Shown here: piece after piece, positions 46,817-61,007 of the stretch
Position numbering within the stretch: the stretch's first letter is position 1
How the letters are laid out: the number at the start of each line of letters is the position of its first letter
Assembly: GCA_009869945.1 (NCBI GenBank)
Contig: WIXG01000182.1
Coordinates: 62,001-126,000, forward strand
Origin: Mesaphorura yosii
Taxonomy: Eukaryota; Arthropoda; Collembola; Poduromorpha; Tullbergiidae
DNA: 64,000 bases
Reading direction: 5' to 3'
Notes under the pieces: model-generated
Database searches by the model: none
Told to the model about the DNA's origin: nothing
Seen by the model: only the letters and a program-made list of their open reading frames with translations
Made by a program: the position numbers and the translations under genes

Positions 46817-47910
46817 ATGGCATGGTGTTTGATAAACTTGGGCGAAGGCAACAAGGCCAGTTTGGCGATCGCAATCTGCGTAATTTGCATTCTGCAAATA
46901 TTCGTTGGTCTCACCATACTTGGACTCATCACCTACTTCCACGTGCACCTGCAATGGAAGGTGGGGCTGATCGAAGGCTACGACTCACAAAATCTTTACC
47001 TGACTGTCGTCAGCCTCGGAGTGATCATCGTCATCCTTCATTTCATTGGCAGTAAAATGTGCTACGACTGTGGCTTCGTCGAAACCAGGCCCCGATTTGA
47101 AGGCGTGCTTTTTGTATGGGTGACGTTCATTTTTCTGCTCTCCATCGTCCAGCTCGTGGTCAGCATCTCGTGTTTTGTACACACGCTGAAGGCCTACCTG
47201 GAATTTCAGGTGAGTTGACGAGAAGACTGCGACTGCCGGTCGCGTGTGGGCGTTAGCTGATTGGGCGATTTTCTGACTTGTCGCAGTCTGGGCTCTACAA
47301 CACGATGCAATTATACGGGAATGACTCGAACATCAAATACAAACTGGACAAACTCCAGCTGGAAAACGAGTGCTGTGGGGTGGAGGGATTCCACGACTGG
47401 ATGCTCAGCGACTGGTCTCCGCCCGAGTTTAATCCGTACATTCTGCAGCCGTGGCTGCGAGCGCACGTTTACGACGACGATTTCTTCAAGGACGTTCCGC
47501 CTGAAACGCTGGACACCCTGGAGCCACACCATCTCCTCAATGTCCCGTTTTCCTGCTGCGACCGCAAACAAGACGGACCTTGCTATCACGACTACACCAC
47601 ACAGGTTTCTCTGGGCGTTCGAGTTGAGACGCCCGTTCAGGGCCCGATTCAGCGAGCCAGAAACAATTGGTGGACCACCAGTCACGGTCTTTTTGAGATT
47701 GGATGCGCTCAGATCATTCTGATCAGCTACAACAATTACTTGAACAGTATGGGTTTCGTCTTTTTGGCTGCATTCGGAGTTGAACTCGTCATCCTGGTGC
47801 TTGCCCGGTACTTGGAGACATCGCTGTCCAACATGGACCTCCTTGGGGACCGGGAGACGGGAATCTCGCCAGGGTGGTTGTGTGAAGGATGTGGTAACTC
47901 AGTGGTTTAA
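46817..47910 (+). CDS. Peripherin/RDS-like tetraspanin
   Basis: Two exons (46817-47209, 47287-47910) give 338 residues. Four spans (about residues 13-40, 55-77, 93-120 and 285-310) flank a large outer loop with the tetraspanin CCG motif (NECCGVEGFHDW) and VPFSCCDRKQDGPCYHDY. This second motif and the last-span region (LISYNNYLNSMGFVFLAAFGVE...ARYLETSL) match the peripherin-2/ROM1 branch rather than CD-type tetraspanins. Peripherin-2 shapes photoreceptor disc rims; arthropod relatives are poorly known, and a role in curved membranes is plausible only by homology. It ends with a Cys-containing tail. Confidence 0.82.
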
Positions 47911-48185
47911 AGACAAGCTGATTTATTTAAACCAATACAAAGCAATAATTACATAATTAACAGAAGTATTTTGATGTCTGTGATTGGAATGACCACAAGC
48001 GCGAAATAGTTAACATTCAAACTGAACAACTTATCAACTTAATCAAAAATCTGTAAGCTAGTAGTAAGCACACTAAGAAAGTAAAATTTTTACTAAAAGC
48101 TTCACATTTATACCGAATTAGATACGGATTTTTGTATCAATTTGTCCATGCCGTATTTGCCGCCGTCGCGGAGTTAGCCCACCAT

Positions 48186-50137
48186 TTAGTCTCGTGGTGA
48201 CAATGATCTTGAGCGGGAGCGACTCAGATCACTTCGTCGATTGCCCGGAGACTCAGACCGACGCGGTGAAGGCGAATCGGCTCCTCGACGAACTGGGCTC
48301 CTACTGCGGCTTCGGCTTGGACTTGGAGAACCCCGCCGCTTGCGTCGAGAGCTTCTTGAACGACTGCGTGAACGACTCCGAGCGCGTCCAGGAGACTTGG
48401 TCGTGTCCTCCTCACGAACACGAATAACCGACTTGTCACCCTGCAGAAAATGAACAAATTATTGCTTAGAACTTTAATCAATCTTGGGCTTGGGGTTTTT
48501 TAACTTTGAACTCACATACCCAAGGAACTTGGAAGTCGTCAAACTTCTTAATTGCGTACTTCATGTCATCCAGCCGATGGAACTGCACGATGGCTGTGCC
48601 AGTTCCTCTCTTGATGTCTGTGTAGCCAACTTCTCCAGCTTCACGCATAAGGTCTTTCAAGTCCTGCCAGCTTGTTGAAGTTGGAAGTCCTGCACGTGGA
48701 AATAATTCACAATAAGTTCCTGTTTCGGTTCCTTGGAAACGTTCCATTCCGATGATCATTGCAAATCTGAACAATGCCAATGCCAACCATGGATAATTTT
48801 ATGACTCCACTTCCATGTCCACGAAATGAAGTGAATTTCTCCATTGTATGACATGAAATTAAGCAACAACGTGTGATCCGTTGCTTTAAAATTGAAAAAC
48901 GTTAACCACAAAACATCGACGTTAAAATCAAACTTCCAACCAAACCTAAAACATAATTATTTAATCATTAAAGTTAATGTTTCAGTAATGTTTAAAAGAA
49001 GGGATAGACTGGAGAACGAAGCAAAGCTTTTGAAAAACAAACTACTCATTTCGGAAAGAGGTAGCATAGAAAATTTACTATTCATTGCCAATTGTGACCA
49101 TCGTCAGACCACTGCTCAACCATGATGAATGCCAATTTGCCACTAAGCCAAGACATGACCAAACCAGCCTCCTGGACATTTTGTGAGTGATGGTCTGCTT
49201 CCATCAAGCCACAGCCATGACTAATTCATGAAATGTCCACTTAATTTTGTCAATACAGTCAGTTCAAATCTCAACCATGACCACTCAGTCCATGAAACAA
49301 TACGCTTGAGACCAATGTCGAACCAAACCAAAGTTTCAAACATTCTTTTCCTAATTCCATTAAGTTTGCGAATAAGAAAACAAAATAACTTCAACATTCG
49401 GAATCAGAACCATTATGGAAATGGAGGGCGTATTATAGTGGGAGTGGAAAAGCAGCGAAGAAAATACTTGCATTCTTTAATGATTACGGTAAACTTTTCC
49501 ACGCCCATCCAACTCAGCATGTCTGAAATAAATGATGTTGAAGGTGGAAATTACGTACCAGTTATCCGAATATGATAGCCAACATTAAATTTTGGTTTAG
49601 GCGATCCTTCGTCGTCGTCATAGCGGCCACGGTAGCTTCCATGCGACCTGTCATCATAGCTTCGTCCATATCCACGACCCCCATAACCCCTTCGACTGGA
49701 TCCATACCCTCCACGATCCCTTTCCCGGTCTTGGTAGCTCCTTCCTAAAGTCGCAAAATGTAAGAGCGTGATTGACCTCTTGTTCCTCAAACAGTAATTG
49801 CTATTTTCCCAACTACCTCTTGGTTGCTCCACGATCAACGGATAGCCATCCAAGTCATAATTGTTGCGTTTGCGAACTGCGTCGCGAGCATCTCTAAAAG
49901 GCAAGGTAGATATTTAAAAAGTTTTCCGAAGTTAAGCCTGCACCATGCAGTCATTTGCCATATAAAATACCTTGGATCGTCGTAGTCAATGAAGGCAAAC
50001 GGAACGGAGTACTTTGTCTTCAAATCAATGTAGACAATCTTCCCAAAAGAATCAAATAAATCTTGCAAATCGCGGACTCGTATATCCTTCGGTAAATTCC
50101 CAACGTAAATTCGACACTCATTAGGGTTACGTGACAT
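48186..50137 (-). CDS. SRSF1: SR splicing factor SRSF1 (SF2/ASF)
   Basis: Five exons (50137-49971, 49893-49817, 49744-49559, 48689-48520, 48440-48186) give 284 residues. RRM1 starts CRIYVGNLPKDIRVRDLQDL and contains VPFAFIDYDDPRDARDAV. A Gly/Arg/Tyr linker follows (GGYGSSRRGYGGRGYGR). RRM2 has the SF2 signature TSWQDLKDLMREAGEVGYTD. The last exon is an RS domain with repeated RS and SP steps (ARSRSRSRSRSSRRKRR). SRSF1 binds exonic enhancers and recruits the spliceosome. The 869-base intron between linker and RRM2 (48690-49558) is by far the longest and could host a regulatory exon, as SR genes often do. SRPK, which phosphorylates RS domains, is about 6 kb away. Confidence 0.9.
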
Positions 50138-51393
50138 GTTTCTTGATTGATGCACCTTACTATTAAGACAAAGCAGTTAAATTGAGTCGATATACTGGCC
50201 TTCTCTCTTTGATACCTTACCTTTTCTTCCACCGAATTTCACCTTCACACCAATGTAGTGTCAAAGTACTCGATTGAACAATTTCAGCGTGAAATTAGTT
50301 CGGTTAACTTCAATTTTATAATATGCAAATTGCAACGATCAACGATAAATATAAAATTTCCTTCTTCAAACGAAACACGCAGTTCTGGACGTGTGCCGTG
50401 CGACTGGAACGTGAAACTCGCTCACTCTGTTAAGAAGGAGTGAAAGTCCCATGACGTTCGTGCCAACAGGAATTTAAATTTGGTTAACACTAGGATCACA
50501 GAATTTATCTCTGACTCCTCGCTCAAAACCTTCAGATTAGGTTAATTGTACCAGGCAAGCGATAGCTTGAATTAATCAGTGACATCTACTGCATGAACGG
50601 TGGGCCTCGCCGTTGTTTGACTACCAATTTGTAGTAAATTACCGGTAACCTTCAACTGCTAATGACTACAAATTGGAAGTTAGTCAAACAACGCCGAGGC
50701 CCACCGTTCATGCAGTAGATTTCACTGATTAATTCAAGCTATCGCTTGCCTGGTACAATTAACCCAATCTGAAGGTTTTGAGCGAGAAGACAGACATAAC
50801 GTCGATTGTGTGATGCGAGTTACATGTCAAATAAATCTCGTTGCTTTGCCGTTGTGTTGATGGCAAGCATTATGACTTGCATCTCGCCTCATACTTAAAT
50901 GCAACTAACTACTTACACGGTGCCAAGGTCAAATCAAGTATAGTAATTAAAATTTTAACACAACCCTTAAAGGAAAAAAAATAACTCAAATGGCACATCG
51001 TGGCATCTGCCTTTGTCTTCACTCTCAAATTCAAACTGCTGGACTGGATGCGCTAACAATGACCATTGAACGTCAGTATTGGCAACATTTATAAATGAGG
51101 CTTCCGGTTATAATCCTGGGATTACTGCCATCGAAAGAGTTTATTATAACGAACCAGTCATTGGTCATTGGCCTTGACATACATTGCATTCATTCGTGGT
51201 ACAATCATTTTGGATATCGTAATGAACAGCATTTGTCACATGAAACTAACACTCTTCACCCAAAACTCATGCTACTAATTAAGTCAGGCATTCCCAAACA
51301 TTGATTCATGCGATGAACTCGCTCTTAAAACTTTCGGCAAATTGCTACTAAAAGAATGTAAGCATTCATGTCCGATCCAAGTTCTTGCCTGCA
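50138..51393. other. Intergenic stretch containing a long hairpin
   Basis: Promoter of SRSF1 on the left, the inverted repeat described separately in the middle, and the promoter of the SH3b gene on the right. No other gene seen. Confidence 0.5.
50495..50811. repeat. Near-perfect inverted repeat (foldback element)
   Basis: Two arms of about 120-140 bases face each other around a loop of about 30 bases that itself contains TACCGGTA. The inner arms (50519-50633 and 50665-50786) match with only a few substitutions and one 4-base indel. Outer parts (GGATCACA ... TGTGATG) match more loosely. No open frame. It could be a foldback/MITE-type element or the template of a long double-stranded RNA. Low divergence between arms suggests recent origin or selection for pairing. 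Confidence 0.85.
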
Positions 51394-51820
51394 ATGAAGA
51401 GATCAGTGAAGTTTGTGTGGGCTTTGCTTTTAATTTCGACGCTTTGGAGTTCGACATCAGCCTCCGCGGCTGCCACCAAGTAAGCATATAATTTACGCAA
51501 ATTTTTCACCTCAACTAAGTCAACCAGCAGCTGGCTATCACAGGTCAGTCGCCCTACCAAGCAGCAGCGTGCCCTGCTACGGAACCGTCTCAGTGCGAAC
51601 GGGAAAGTTGCTGGGAATCCGAACCCGCGCCAGTCTCGCAGCCCCAGTCGTGGGTGGCTTAGAAAACGGAGAGATTATCATCATCCAAAGCAGGACAACT
51701 GGGACGGCAATAAATGATAACGAGATTTGGTACTTTATCGGAATTGGGTACGTGCCTGGCGAGTTCATCGTTCTACGGACGCCTGGTTATCCATTTTGGT
51801 GTCTTAATTACAAGTGGTAG
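51394..51820 (+). CDS. Secreted bacterial-type SH3 domain protein
   Basis: Two exons (51394-51479, 51544-51820) give 120 residues. The first exon is a signal peptide (VKFVWALLLISTLWSSTSAS). The mature protein is essentially one SH3b-like domain: a strand pair CYGTVSVRTGKLLGIRTRAS, then APVVGGLENGEIIIIQS and NEIWYFIGIGYVPGEFI. This LxIRxxAS...VVGGLxxGE...W..I..GYVPGEFI spacing is that of SH3_3/SH3b domains, which in bacteria bind peptidoglycan or cell-wall peptides. Such domains are rare as stand-alone secreted proteins in animals. An intron in phase 2 and a eukaryotic signal show it is a resident nuclear gene. Two cysteines (CYG and FWC) may form a disulphide. Function unknown; immune or digestive binding to bacterial walls is a guess. 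Confidence 0.65.
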
Positions 51821-53065
51821 TGGCAACCGCAAATGGACAAAATGATGTTGACGCACAGACTTCTTAAGTGACGACTAAATTAATAAAGTCGAGCGATCGT
51901 GACAAATCTCCTCCTCAGCGTCGGAATCCGTGTTCCCAGTTTCATATTTCACGTCGTATTCTATGTCGTCTTCCACACTTCACAAATTCGTTGCATGGCA
52001 TAATGCATAAATTACACGGTGGAAATGTAGATCAGGGTCCCATCATCGTTAACCTATTATATTTAACTACGTAGTGCTAGCATTCTCTTGCCATTCCATG
52101 AATATGCAAACTTGTTCGCTGTTCACTGCTCCCAGCCACCTGCGAGGTTTCTGATTTTTAAGCTGCATTGTGTCTGCGTCTATGTTTACGTTTACCCTTG
52201 GATTTTAATTCACACTCGCACCCTCCACATTCTACAGTCGCCGCACCGTCCCATAAATGTACGCGTTATGTAATCCCAAATAACAAATTACGTTACGTTC
52301 GTATATTTTGGAATCTTTTAATAAATGCAAATGCAAAATAGCGAAAACCCACTGCTGCGCTGGTCCGGATATGATGCAACAGTCTGACTTAAGTACAAAG
52401 AGTACGAAGTTAGCAATAAATTTTGGGAATTCCGATGCACATACAAAGTACGAAATTGAGACGGGCATACTTCACGATCACATTTGATACGTGAGTCCCT
52501 GTAAGTTTTAACAGCTGCACGCACGCACGAGACTGATTTGCCTCGAAGCTTATTGTTGTCCATCTTCCACTCTCATCAAACAATGAGGGTCTGACTTGGT
52601 GTAGCGGTAATAAATTACACGTTTCGAAGTGCCAGTACCAGCAGCGCAATTCCAATGCGTGAAATAATATTACGCAAGTTATCTTATCCCGTTAGGCAAT
52701 TTGGCCAGAGAAGTCTTCTTCACCACGCAATATGTGAAACTGTAGTGTAATCGTTTCGCTTGGCTCAAATTCAAGTGATTGAATGATTGAAAACTCATTT
52801 ATGAGTTGTGATTGTGTAATCACGTAATCAGTCGTCAGTTAGAGTTCGTCGGCCAGTTCCGTCGCTGCTTTGTTTGGGCCCCGACGCAAGTAAAAACCTC
52901 AACCGGTTGTGGAAGTTGTGGTTAAGCACGTTTCTTGTGAATTCGCAATGAATCAGACGTAAATAGCGACAGAGTTGGAGAGGACAATGAAGCTTGAGCG
53001 CTGAGTCACTTTGCAGTGCATATTTTAATCAAGTTCGTTCCAGAATTTAATGGTAGTGCTCCACA
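51821..53065. other. Intergenic stretch
   Basis: Between the SH3b gene and bestrophin. Short overlapping open frames on both strands have no support. The right end is the bestrophin 5' UTR. Confidence 0.5.
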
Positions 53066-55014
53066 ATGACAGTAACCTACACGGCAAAGGTTGCGAGCTG
53101 CAGGAACTTTGGCTGCTTCCTCAAACTGCTGCTTCGATGGCGGGGCAGCATTTACAAACTCGTGTGGCCCGATCTCTTCATCTTCCTCGCCTTCTACTTC
53201 ACGCTCAGCGCACTGTACCGCTTCTTCATGACCCCAGACCAGCAGGTTTGGTTCGAGAAAGTGGCAATCTACTGCGAGAAGTACGGGACACTCATTCCTG
53301 TCTCTTTTGTGCTCGGATTCTACGTGAGCATTGTGATTGGACGGTGGTGGGGTCAGTATATCAACATTCCGTGGATTGACACGCTCGCAATTTGGGTAAA
53401 TTCCAACATTCGCGGCGATGGTGACAAAGAGCGGCTACTGCGACGGACGATCATGCGCTACGCGTGTCTGACGCTGACGCAGTGCTTCGCACTCATCAGT
53501 CCACGGGTCAAGAAACGATTCCCGACGATGGACCACCTCATCGAATGCGGTCTGCTGAACGAGCATGAGAAGGAGATCATAGAGAGTATTCGGCTTGCTG
53601 TGCCAAAGTACCCCACGCATTGGATCCCGCTCGTTTGGGCAGCGTCAATCGTCACTCGCGCCCGGCAAGAGGACAAGATCCGAAATGATTCCGTGGTCAA
53701 ATCCATCATTGACGAAATCAACAAGATTAAAGACCAGTGTCAGCTGCTCGTGAGCTACGACTGGATTTCTGTTCCGCTGGTGTACACTCAGGTCGTGACG
53801 CTAGCAGTGTACACGTACTTCTTCAGTTGCATCATGGGCAGGCAGTGGCTGCAACATCAGGCGAATGAGGGCAGTGGAAATACCACGAGTTCAAGCAGAA
53901 GCACGTCCGGCCGATACGGAGTTGATGAACTCGACTTGATCCTTCCAGTATTCACAATTCTGCAGTTCTTCTTTTACATGGGCTGGCTCAAAGTGGCCGA
54001 GTCTCTTCTCAATCCGTTTGGTGATGATGATGATGACTTCGAACTGAATTGGATCGTGGATCGGAATCTACAGGTTTGTCGACATAGGCATATGACAGCC
54101 TGCAGGTGGTTTTTACTGAAGGTATATTATGTTTTCCACAGGTGGCGTATCTCATTGTCGACGAAATGCACCAAGAATACCCGGAACTCCTCAAGGACCA
54201 GTACTGGGACGAAATCGTTCCACAGGAACTTCCTCACACGCTCGCGTCAGAGCAGTACAAGGACGAACCGCCACAGTCCTCGACAGCGAACGTGGTTGTT
54301 AGCAAATCAGAAGCGGAGTTAATTGCACCTCCGTCGCTCCGCTCCATTGACCACGCACTTTTCGTGGAAGAAACGAGACACAACGACTCTAGCGACGGCA
54401 TCGGAAATCCGCCCAGCACACCCGGATTCAAGCGGTCCACGGCATCGATACGTTCCAGGCGGGAGAGATACATGCGCGAGAGATCGTTGTCGAACCAGAG
54501 CCAGGTCACACTCAGCGGAAGCGTCAGTGGCAAACTGAACAGGATAGGGTCCGTGTTTAAGCGTATGATTTCACGGGAGAGCGCTCGCCGACCGAGTGGG
54601 GCAGATCTGGGAGCCAGCAGGCTGAATGTGGCAGGAGATGACGTGATTGAGGAGGTTGACGAGAGCACACTCACGGTCGTGTCGGCCGGCGGCAGAGATC
54701 ACCCGAAACCACCGACAGTTCAGGAAATATTTGGAACTAAAGACCAAGGAAAAAGCGCAGATACACCACCGGCTGGTGCTGTGTCTAGAAAGGACTCGTC
54801 ATCCGCTGCAGTCAGCGCCCCAGTTCCGATTCCAATGACGACGATAACAAGAAAATCTCCCCCACTTCTTAAATCGCCGACGGGTTTTGAAATTATGGAC
54901 GACCCAGCACAAGTGGTGAATCCGGCGTTTCCGATCTTGCGGATAGATTCAGATGAATCAGAGCATTTACTAAAGCCGGATGATAAGAAGAAGGACGAGT
55001 CCAGTACCAAATGA
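53066..55014 (+). CDS. Bestrophin chloride channel
   Basis: Two exons only (53066-54073, 54142-55014) give 626 residues. The canonical bestrophin N-terminus is present: LLRWRGSIYKLVWPDLFIFL, IPVSFVLGFYVSIVIGRWWG, NIPWIDT, NSNIRGDGDKERLLRRTIMR, the mid-region FPTMDHLIECGLL, and the calcium clasp NPFGDDDDDFELNWIVDRNL. The second exon opens VAYLIVDEMHQEYPEL, then runs about 260 residues of polar, phosphosite-rich tail (IRSRRERYMRERSLSNQSQ). Bestrophins form pentameric calcium-activated anion channels at plasma or ER membranes. A single large first exon is unusual beside the intron-rich neighbours. Confidence 0.92.
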
Positions 55015-55811
55015 CATCATTCTTAACCATTGTTAGCGCGATACGCGGCGCACTGTGCTTTCATTGTTCACAAGATTAATACAGTATTATCTTTGCATTA
55101 GTCATTTACAGCATGAATATCTAATGGTCTTAATAAACTGCTTGTACGTACCTACGATTTCTTTAGCATCGGTCCATACGAATCGTGGTAATTGTACTAG
55201 CTCAAGCTACAGCTGTTGGGAATTGTGCTCTATCTTGAAATGGTTGTTGCTATGTTCTTAAATCGTGAAAATCCCAACTGGCGTATAGCAAGCAAGGCAA
55301 GTAAAGAAGTAAACCAAATGCAGTTGAGTTGAGCGAGCAACTTGGCTTGAACACCACCACCAACAAGAACAATCGTCCAATCGTATCGCAATTCCTGATC
55401 ATTTTAAATTCTGACTAAATTAGTCAATCCACTGTCCTGTCAAGAGACAGACAGACTCAATACGACGCGACTCGACGGCTTTTTAATTTCTAATTTCATA
55501 ATTGTCCTGTTCTTGAGACTTTTTTGTGTTATAAGTGCAATTCACCGCTCATTTGACCGCAATACGCAACGCACCAACTGACTGCTGACGACTTGACTAA
55601 TCACATTTGAGTTGACTTCCCGGAAGAACTTACCTGAAACCGACATTTAACATACTGGAGATGAAGAAGTGCAGTTCGACCACAAAAGCTGGTAAAACCT
55701 TTAAAACCTTTCGTGAATGTTCTTTGCACCTTACTTCAGAAGTTTAATAAAGTTTTCAAGCTCCATTACTTACTAAATCTTAAGACGAGGTTTGCTCTGA
55801 CTTTTCCAGTA
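55015..55811. other. Intergenic stretch
   Basis: 3' flank of bestrophin and promoter or 5' UTR of SRPK; a TTTTCCAG acceptor at 55802-55809 implies a 5' UTR intron. No other gene seen. Confidence 0.5.
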
Positions 55812-58383
<2,572 letters not shown>

Positions 58384-58574
58384 CACTCAATTTCTATGTC
58401 TCACGTGTATACAACAAAATTTTAGTTCAAGGCTGACCGTGCCATAAACTCGCAGTTTTAGTCTCTCACCTTGTGAACAAGAAACCACGAAAGCAGTCAT
58501 GACTCTTAATTTATTGTAAGTCGTAAATCTTAACGTTATAAAATAAAGTATCATAATCGTGCATTCCAAAATCT

Positions 58575-59930
58575 TTAGTTGAGTTCTGGAACTTTTGCAC
58601 ATGTGCCATTCACATCGGCACTAACTTCGCGCCCGCCCGCCACGGCTTGCTTGCAGTCCGTTATACAATCTTCGTGTACCGGGTGGATGCAGAATGAGTC
58701 CGCTGATTCCACACAATTGCGGCTCACGGGGTCGTAAGTTTGGAGCTTATCCTGGCAATCGCATTTCCTTTCGCGAAGAAAAATGGCACGGACTGGTCAC
58801 AGTTGGCCAGACTATTGTACTCGCAAGACTGTCCAAACTCAAGATCACAGCCTCCGTCCTTGTTCTCCGTGAACCCTGGCTTGCAACCGCATCGGCTGCG
58901 AGCGCCGTCCCGGGCCTTGCACTCCATGTTGTCGTCAGATTCCATTCCGGAGCCGCATGGTCCTTGAACGAGGCTCTTGCACACCTGGGCAGCCACGTCG
59001 TATGTTTGGTGCAACGGGTACTCACATTTGTATTACCCGTCAAGTCAGGCCAATTTTTCACTGCATCTTGTCCCGCGACTCGAACAAGATTGATCGTAGC
59101 GAAGTCCGCAGTATCCCTTTGTGAACACGTAATTGCTTCTGCATCTGCAGATACCCCGTGACCGCGACTGTGAGAATTGGTAATGACCTCCCTGATCACA
59201 GTACGCATTCAAGATGCAGTGTCCGCTCACACAATTTTCGTTGGCTAGTCCAGCACAATAAAACTCGTAGCCCTGATCTGGCAAATTGTAGTTGTAACCG
59301 TTGTAACAATCCTGATTGAATGTTTTCTCCGATATTTCCGCGTCGCACTGACAGGATCCGTTGACACACTTCAGGAATCGTGCTTCATCAGATTCCGAGT
59401 CGTTGACGCACGTTGCGTCAATATCGCCTTTTAAAATGCAAGTGCCATCCGCCCCTTCGTTGGCATTCGTGTTGCAGACGCACATTTGCTCTCCTGAACC
59501 GCCACTTGCTGACACAAAACGTGAGTTGGGTACACACAGGAGCTCGTCAACCAAGTTTCGGTTGTCCTGCTCGCTGATCGTTACGTGGGACTTTTCGCTG
59601 GCCAGCACCAGGCACTGGTTCAAGCCGGTATCGAATGCCATTGAGTCCGGCTTGATGCAGTCGCACACTTCTTGTTGGCAGCATAGAAATGCGGTCGTGT
59701 TTCAACGAATCGTTTTCTTGCAGACTTCGCCATAGTTTGCCTTTCTCGTCTGCGCATTGGTGCTCTGAGATAGAAAGAGAGCACAGGAGCAGAAAAATAG
59801 AATAAAGAACGTTTTGTCCGGATCCACTTTGAACACTGATGCCAATCTTCAAACTGTTTGGAGTAGCAAACTCAAAGTAAAATGCTTGTTTTGCGCACTT
59901 TATACTTATACCGGAGATTGATTCTAACAC
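58575..59930 (-). pseudogene. EB-module secreted protein, broken
   Basis: Minus-strand sequence encodes a signal-like start (SIFLLLCSLS) and a Cys-rich chain with the EB-module spacing seen in nematode and arthropod secreted proteins (CVCNTNANEGADGTC, CRCRSNYVFTKGYC, CGCKPGFTENKDGGC). Reading it as one protein needs four repairs: a frame change near 59680, an in-frame TGA near 59050 where a Cys is expected, a TAA a few codons later, and a one-base frame change near 58770 in an AAA run. No GT..AG pair explains these. Neighbouring genes are intact, so general sequence error is unlikely. It is best called a pseudogene of recent origin, since the cysteine pattern is still clear. The C-terminus ends CAKVPELN. 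Confidence 0.6.
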
Positions 59931-60339
59931 TGCAGAATTTAATTGGATTTAAAGCTGAGAGTTAATAAAGCGGAGCGGAACAACGATGACTTGGCTCTTA
60001 ATTTCTTCACAGCATTTTTAGCATATGGCAATTTGGTTGACAATAAAGCGACTGGAGATTATATAGCAAATTAGGCAATGTGTTAATTTTTACTGAGACT
60101 GACTTATCGTCATTCGACAGGTAATTAAAGTTTAAGAGTACACCATGTACACTTCGTGCGTGTTGCATCTTAACGGAGAAGATACAACATGTTTACGAAA
60201 AGTTCGTTGCAGCAAAATTTTTTTGCACTCAACATGCAAAAATTTTATTCACTGGGTTCATCAACAATTGATTTAAGATTAATGAGGAGAGTCACTAACC
60301 TATTATAGATTGACACTTATCTACCGCCTTGAGCCTAAT
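59931..60339. other. Intergenic stretch
   Basis: AT-rich spacer between the EB pseudogene and the Arg-rich gene's 3' end. No gene seen. Confidence 0.5.
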
Positions 60340-61007
60340 CTAGCGACGTGTAATTTCGTTTTGGCCGGCTCCTTGTCGGGCTCGCACTCGTTCACCCCAG
60401 TCACGGACTCGTTTCGCCAGGCTCTGCAGAGAGAGTGTGAATCTTCGGCCAGTCCGGTACGCAAGGCTGTCAGGGTTGATAACGAGCCCAGCACGGAATT
60501 GGCGAGCACGTTCGCCAAGCCGCAGATTTCTGACACGCTCGGTCCATCCACGAATACGTCCTGGAAGGTTGAAGTTCCGGAACTGCTCCAACAAGTATCC
60601 GCTTCCAAGGCGCGGGATGCCGGGTCTCGTTGCTGCGACGGCGGCGACTGGCGCTGCCTAAAATGTATACAAGAGACACGTGTAAGAAATGATTTGAAGG
60701 TTGATAATGCTTCAAATTTCTCTTAAATCTAGGTTCTTACCGCTAGTGCCGGTGCAATATCATTGAGGCGGCTGTCTGATCCGCTGCTGCTGCTTCCAAC
60801 AGCATCCTTGGTTGAACTAAACGCATTCTCTACGATATCTGAAATATCGGCAGGCGTGTCGCTGCCGGAAGAGGAACTGTCAGCTGCTTCTACGGCGGCG
60901 GCTAGTGCGGCATCGTCGCTGTCTTCATCTTGAGACCGAACGCTTGCGCTGAGACTAACTACCAGGATTATGACTAGAAGATTAAGTGAATTCTTGATGA
61001 GATTCAT
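60340..61007 (-). CDS. Secreted precursor with acidic N-part and Arg-rich C-part
   Basis: Two exons (61007-60741, 60657-60340) give 194 residues. Signal peptide (NLLVIILVVSLSASVRS) is followed by about 65 acidic, Ser-rich residues (QDEDSDDAALAAAVEAADS and two SSSSGSD copies), then a strongly basic last exon. The basic part repeats a motif: TERVRNLRLGERARQ (about residue 127) and AKRVRDWGERVRARQ (about residue 170). Acidic pro-part plus amphipathic cationic C-part is the architecture of many antimicrobial peptide precursors, but no cleavage pair is obvious and no family is recognised. Other ideas are a matrix or silk-associated protein. Intron phase is 0, and the charge switch falls at the exon boundary. 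Confidence 0.6.

Noticed and set aside
59045-59060. Selenocysteine reading of the TGA in the EB-module gene
   Set aside because: A TAA follows a few codons later and two frame changes exist as well, so decay explains it better.
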